Shown here piece by piece: positions 62,238 to 64,000 of a stretch of DNA of 64,000 nt. The notes beneath the pieces are model-generated. The model did not search any database. It saw only the letters and a program-made list of their open reading frames with translations, and was not told where the DNA came from. Location of the stretch: positions 674,711 through 738,710 of the forward strand of contig JAHNZQ020003147.1 of NCBI GenBank assembly GCA_019155205.2, read 5' to 3'. Numbering within the stretch: position 1 is the stretch's first letter; each line of letters begins with the position of its first letter. The DNA comes from Gracilaria vermiculophylla. Lineage: Eukaryota; Rhodophyta; Florideophyceae; Gracilariales; Gracilariaceae. Made by a program: the position numbers and the translations under genes.

Positions 62238-64000
62238 ATGAAATCCTCGCAGTCCAAAAAAGCTCTTGAGCTACATAATGTTGTTGGCAGTATGCGGTCG
62301 CCGATGTCTGCTTCCGAACTGTCTCCCAAATTTCCTGAAACGAGGAAGCGCACGATACCAAAAAAAGTGGGCTATCACCCATCTTCGAAACGGAGAAGAG
62401 ACCTAAGTATGGGCATTCTATGCACTCTAGCTAATTCCTCGCATTCTGCAAGCCACCGAGGATCTCAGTCGCCTCCGCATTCAATTCCGCATTACGCATC
62501 GCTCAAACCTTTTTGCTTTGTAAGTTCCAAGCCCCAGAGCATACTGGGCGATACAAGCAAGACAGACTCCGTCGAAGAGGGGAGCGATATTACTTCCTTA
62601 CGTTTCAAAGAACCACAAACAGTCCAGCTCAAACCCCATCACAGTTCCTCACCGGGGTCGGTGTCCAACAAGGCACAAGGGACCAAGTCAACAAGCTCGA
62701 ATCCACACAATTGTTACGATTCTGAGCCTTGCGATCCTTCGGCTTCTCAGGGAAAGTGCAGACTGCAGCCAATTCGCGACGCTATTGAAAATGCACAGAC
62801 TGACCACTGCGACTCTGACAAGAAGCATTTCTCCACGCCAGTCGAGTTCGATCTGATTGAAGCGAAAACTTTGATTTCTATTCATCGACGTCATCAAGAT
62901 ACTTCTCCTGGCTTGGATTTACGCAAAGCTTGCAGTGAATCGGATTTATCGCGATTGAACATCGCGGCAGAACGTAATTCGTTGCCCTGCACCCCCAAGA
63001 TGACCGCAAGGGTTACAACCCTTTTTGAGCAAGAACCAAGTTTCAACCCGTTTAAGGCCATCAACAGAGGTAATAGCCCACGCGTGAGAAGTCGTCGGTC
63101 CCCTCTGCAAACCAAGACGAATTCTGAGATCAATCCGTCTGCGACTCCAAGCGTTGTGCGTCAAGGTACACCTTCTGATCCTCTGAGTTCCTCGAAGGGA
63201 AGAAAAGAAGCTTTGAAACCTGAGAAATTTGATTCCCGCCCCATTCCTAACCAAGGAGTGAACGCTGCAATCACAGCTAAATCTTCTGCAAAGCTCGAAC
63301 TCGGCAAAACGACTGGCAAAAAGCAAAAATTGAGTCCAACACCATTGCGATCAAGACGTCGAACTTCAACCTTAATCGGCAGAAAACGAATAGGTTCTCT
63401 ACATTATACGATAGGCAAGAAGACTAAAACAAGACTAATGCCAATCCAAATAGGAGGCGGTGGCGTGTTTACTACCCCCCAATCCTCTTCAGAAAATGAA
63501 ATCGTCAAAAACCACAGAACAGACGATCAGAAACAAGAACCGGAGCCACAGCCGACTACAAAGACATCGCCACTGCAGTCGACTACACGGTCAAAAAATG
63601 AAAGTCGTTCTTCTGCATCGTCAGAGCGACACTCACAGCGTATTTTGAGGAGGGGATCCGCACGACTCATGCAAACAAGAAGACTAGATGAAGTAATTGT
63701 GATCGATTCTTCTGACGAAGACGACAACAAAAACGATGCGAAAGAACAATTTGAAGAACAGGACGAATGCGCCGCGGCAATATGTAGTTTAGCTTCACTA
63801 AGTCTTCAAAACCAGAAGCAAAGTCTGAAAGAACTCCCAGTGTGTCCATTTCTAAATCCTTTATCTGAAGAAGAGGAAACACAAGTTTTGAAGATTTACA
63901 GGCAAAAAGACCAGAAGGAGATCAAATACATTCCGTCAGCAAGAATAGTCTTGCGTGGTGAAGATTTCAAACGTCTTCGAGGGGTGAGATGGTTAAATGA
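62238..64000 (+). CDS. Ulp1/SENP-type SUMO protease, 5' part (runs off the right edge)
   Basis: An open frame from the ATG at 62238 continues uninterrupted to the last base (587 complete codons), so the 3' part is missing. Residues 1 to ~540 are Ser/Lys/Arg-rich and disordered, with basic patches (KKHFS, RSRRRTSTLIGRKR) and an acidic 'VIVIDSSDEDDNKND'. That segment resembles a SUMO-interacting motif: a hydrophobic VIVI core followed by Ser/Asp/Glu. The last visible residues are SEEEETQVLKIYRQKDQKEIKY... followed by SARIVLRGEDFKRLRGVRWLN. The phrase I-x-L-x-x-x-D-(x)n-L-x-x-x-x-W-L-N is the start of the C48 catalytic domain, where Ulp1 and SENPs have WLND/E. The catalytic His-Asp-Cys lie beyond the window. 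Such enzymes mature SUMO or remove it from targets. Confidence 0.82.
   Translation, partial: MKSSQSKKALELHNVVGSMRSPMSASELSPKFPETRKRTIPKKVGYHPSSKRRRDLSMGILCTLANSSHSASHRGSQSPPHSIPHYASLKPFCFVSSKPQSILGDTSKTDSVEEGSDITSLRFKEPQTVQLKPHHSSSPGSVSNKAQGTKSTSSNPHNCYDSEPCDPSASQGKCRLQPIRDAIENAQTDHCDSDKKHFSTPVEFDLIEAKTLISIHRRHQDTSPGLDLRKACSESDLSRLNIAAERNSLPCTPKMTARVTTLFEQEPSFNPFKAINRGNSPRVRSRRSPLQTKTNSEINPSATPSVVRQGTPSDPLSSSKGRKEALKPEKFDSRPIPNQGVNAAITAKSSAKLELGKTTGKKQKLSPTPLRSRRRTSTLIGRKRIGSLHYTIGKKTKTRLMPIQIGGGGVFTTPQSSSENEIVKNHRTDDQKQEPEPQPTTKTSPLQSTTRSKNESRSSASSERHSQRILRRGSARLMQTRRLDEVIVIDSSDEDDNKNDAKEQFEEQDECAAAICSLASLSLQNQKQSLKELPVCPFLNPLSEEEETQVLKIYRQKDQKEIKYIPSARIVLRGEDFKRLRGVRWLN

Overview
The window is nuclear DNA of a photosynthetic eukaryote with an intron-poor genome. 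Tocopherol cyclase and a plastid-type EF-G carrying an N-terminal extension indicate a plastid. XAP5/FAM50, a cyclin, a GRAM-VASt lipid-transfer protein, a SUMO-protease homologue, an AAU-anticodon tRNA-Ile and GT-AG introns of about 57-79 bases mark a eukaryotic nucleus. Mostly single-exon genes grouped in islands between transposon-rich stretches fit a red alga best (a florideophyte such as Chondrus is my guess). No species-diagnostic sequence was checked.

1-27.9 kb: one partial secreted-protein gene runs off the left edge; the rest is mobile DNA. It holds a decayed Ty3/gypsy element between two inverted copies of a ~540-bp repeat. Next comes a Ty1/copia element with ~305-bp LTRs (copia A), interrupted by a broken PIF/Harbinger transposon. 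A second Harbinger element with short TIRs follows. A second Ty1/copia element (copia B, 118/119-bp LTRs, 5-bp target duplication GACAC) comes last, split by a 3.5-kb element with ~165-bp inverted ends that itself carries two more copies of the ~540-bp repeat.

27.9-40.2 kb: a very GC-rich gene island with an EamA/DMT transporter, plastid EF-G, FAD-linked D-lactate dehydrogenase, alanine/serine-glyoxylate aminotransferase (minus strand) and an unknown Gly-Asp-repeat protein, then a Golgi fucosyltransferase-like gene (minus). 40.2-45.2 kb is AT-rich and holds a lone 5S rRNA gene (minus) that yields no ORF.

45.2-52.6 kb: a secreted Cys-rich protein ending in a Hedgehog-type Hint domain (minus), a divergent RsmE-family rRNA methyltransferase, tRNA-Ile(AAU), a membrane-anchored 2OG-Fe(II) oxygenase (minus) and XAP5 (two exons).

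52.6-64 kb: a compact island of moderate GC with M17 leucyl aminopeptidase (minus), tocopherol cyclase (two exons), a cyclin (two exons), a coiled-coil protein possibly SKA1-like (minus), a GRAM/VASt/TM protein, organellar uS19 (minus), a small three-exon gene of unknown function ending 38 bp upstream of uS19, and the 5' part of a Ulp1/SENP-type SUMO protease cut by the window end. Plastid translation, glyoxylate/photorespiratory and lactate metabolism, and tocopherol synthesis fit a phototroph's housekeeping set. I see no operon-like functional clustering.
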